The notes beneath the pieces were generated by a model. That model saw only the letters and a program-made list of their open reading frames with translations. It did not search any database and was not told where the DNA came from. The position numbers were made by a program, and so were the translations under genes. Positions 63,920 through 64,000 of a stretch of 64,000 bases of DNA are shown here, in pieces (within the stretch, counting starts at the first letter, position 1; every line of letters begins with the position of its first letter). The stretch covers positions 52,445 to 116,444 of the forward strand of contig NZ_QNSB01000011.1 in the NCBI RefSeq assembly GCF_003315415.1, given 5' to 3'. Source of the stretch: Brevibacterium sanguinis (GTDB lineage: Bacteria; Actinomycetota; Actinomycetes; Actinomycetales; Brevibacteriaceae).

Positions 63920-64000
63920 GTACATCGTTGACAGCCCCGACAAGGACTTTTCTCCGTGATCATTGACCGATGAGTCGCGACATCATTGACAGACCCGGCA
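63920..64000. mobile_element. Repeated motif at the right edge, possible insertion-sequence terminus
   Basis: ACATC(G/A)TTGACAG occurs at 63922-63934 and 63980-63992, with a shorter GATCATTGACCGATGAG copy between. On the minus strand this reads as TGTCAATGATGTCGCGACTC and related words, resembling the multiple short terminal repeats of IS481-type elements in actinobacteria. No transposase is in the window; the call is tentative and depends on sequence to the right. Confidence 0.35.

Noticed and set aside
63712..63963. 83-codon minus-strand frame
   Set aside because: It covers a promoter, an operator and a terminator hairpin, has no ribosome-binding site and no recognisable domain.

Overview
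The window is a very GC-rich (visibly about two-thirds G+C), densely coding stretch of an actinobacterial chromosome. Gene content and order (Lsr2, the ykoEDC thiamine transporter, the lysS/fol/ftsH/hpt/tilS/dacB neighbourhood, an accD1-accA1-fadE19 type cluster, GTG/TTG starts, many ATGA and TGATG overlaps) point to Actinomycetota. A Micrococcales genus such as Brevibacterium is my best guess, but no rRNA or other decisive marker is present. Almost everything is ordinary chromosomal backbone. I see no tRNA, rRNA, CRISPR array, phage or complete mobile element.

Layout: (1) 1-3482: end of a NUDIX-like gene, then a TPP riboswitch driving ykoE-ykoD-ykoC, an ECF-type HMP/thiamine importer. (2) 3494-8909: small enzymes, a LysR regulator with a clear operator, and a divergent FAD oxidase plus semialdehyde dehydrogenase pair that looks like a pipecolate/lysine catabolic unit. 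(3) 8993-15623: map, an 18-bp tandem repeat, radA, mutY, and small metabolic or regulatory genes. (4) 15841-21245: clpC, a 735-bp gene-free stretch, lsr2, a small membrane protein and lysS. (5) 21300-36235: the conserved minus-strand folate/cell-envelope run (DUF2520, two PH-domain membrane proteins, DUF3180, folBK, folP, folE, ftsH, hpt, tilS, Zn-protease, dacB), interrupted between hpt and tilS by a divergent MFS transporter/amidohydrolase pair. (6) 36350-39736: ppa, a VOC protein behind an iron-box-like palindrome, and a Tat-exported PhoX-type phosphatase. (7) 39880-48670: a tight five-gene run msrA-nitroreductase-MFS-RND-CPBP, then secreted gamma-glutamyltransferase. (8) 48671-58811: peptide deformylase, then CitE-like lyase, MaoC hydratase, HAD phosphatase, cardiolipin synthase, acyl-CoA dehydrogenase, biotin carboxylase, carboxyltransferase and a divergent TetR. 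This is a leucine (Liu/AccA1-AccD1) degradation locus with two unrelated genes inserted. (9) 58893-63612: fadB, thiolase and acyl-CoA dehydrogenase of beta-oxidation. (10) 63613-64000: promoter and operator for the last gene, an intrinsic terminator for a minus-strand gene outside the window, and repeated motifs that may be the end of an insertion sequence.

The strongest regulatory signals are the TPP riboswitch with a Shine-Dalgarno-sequestering hairpin, LysR-type and TetR-type inverted repeats in divergent promoters, an iron-box-like site, and a 14-bp inverted repeat upstream of clpC. I found no convincing wholly new biological system. The best candidates for follow-up are the repeat-rich clpC-lsr2 gap, the reorganised leucine locus, and the right-edge repeat.
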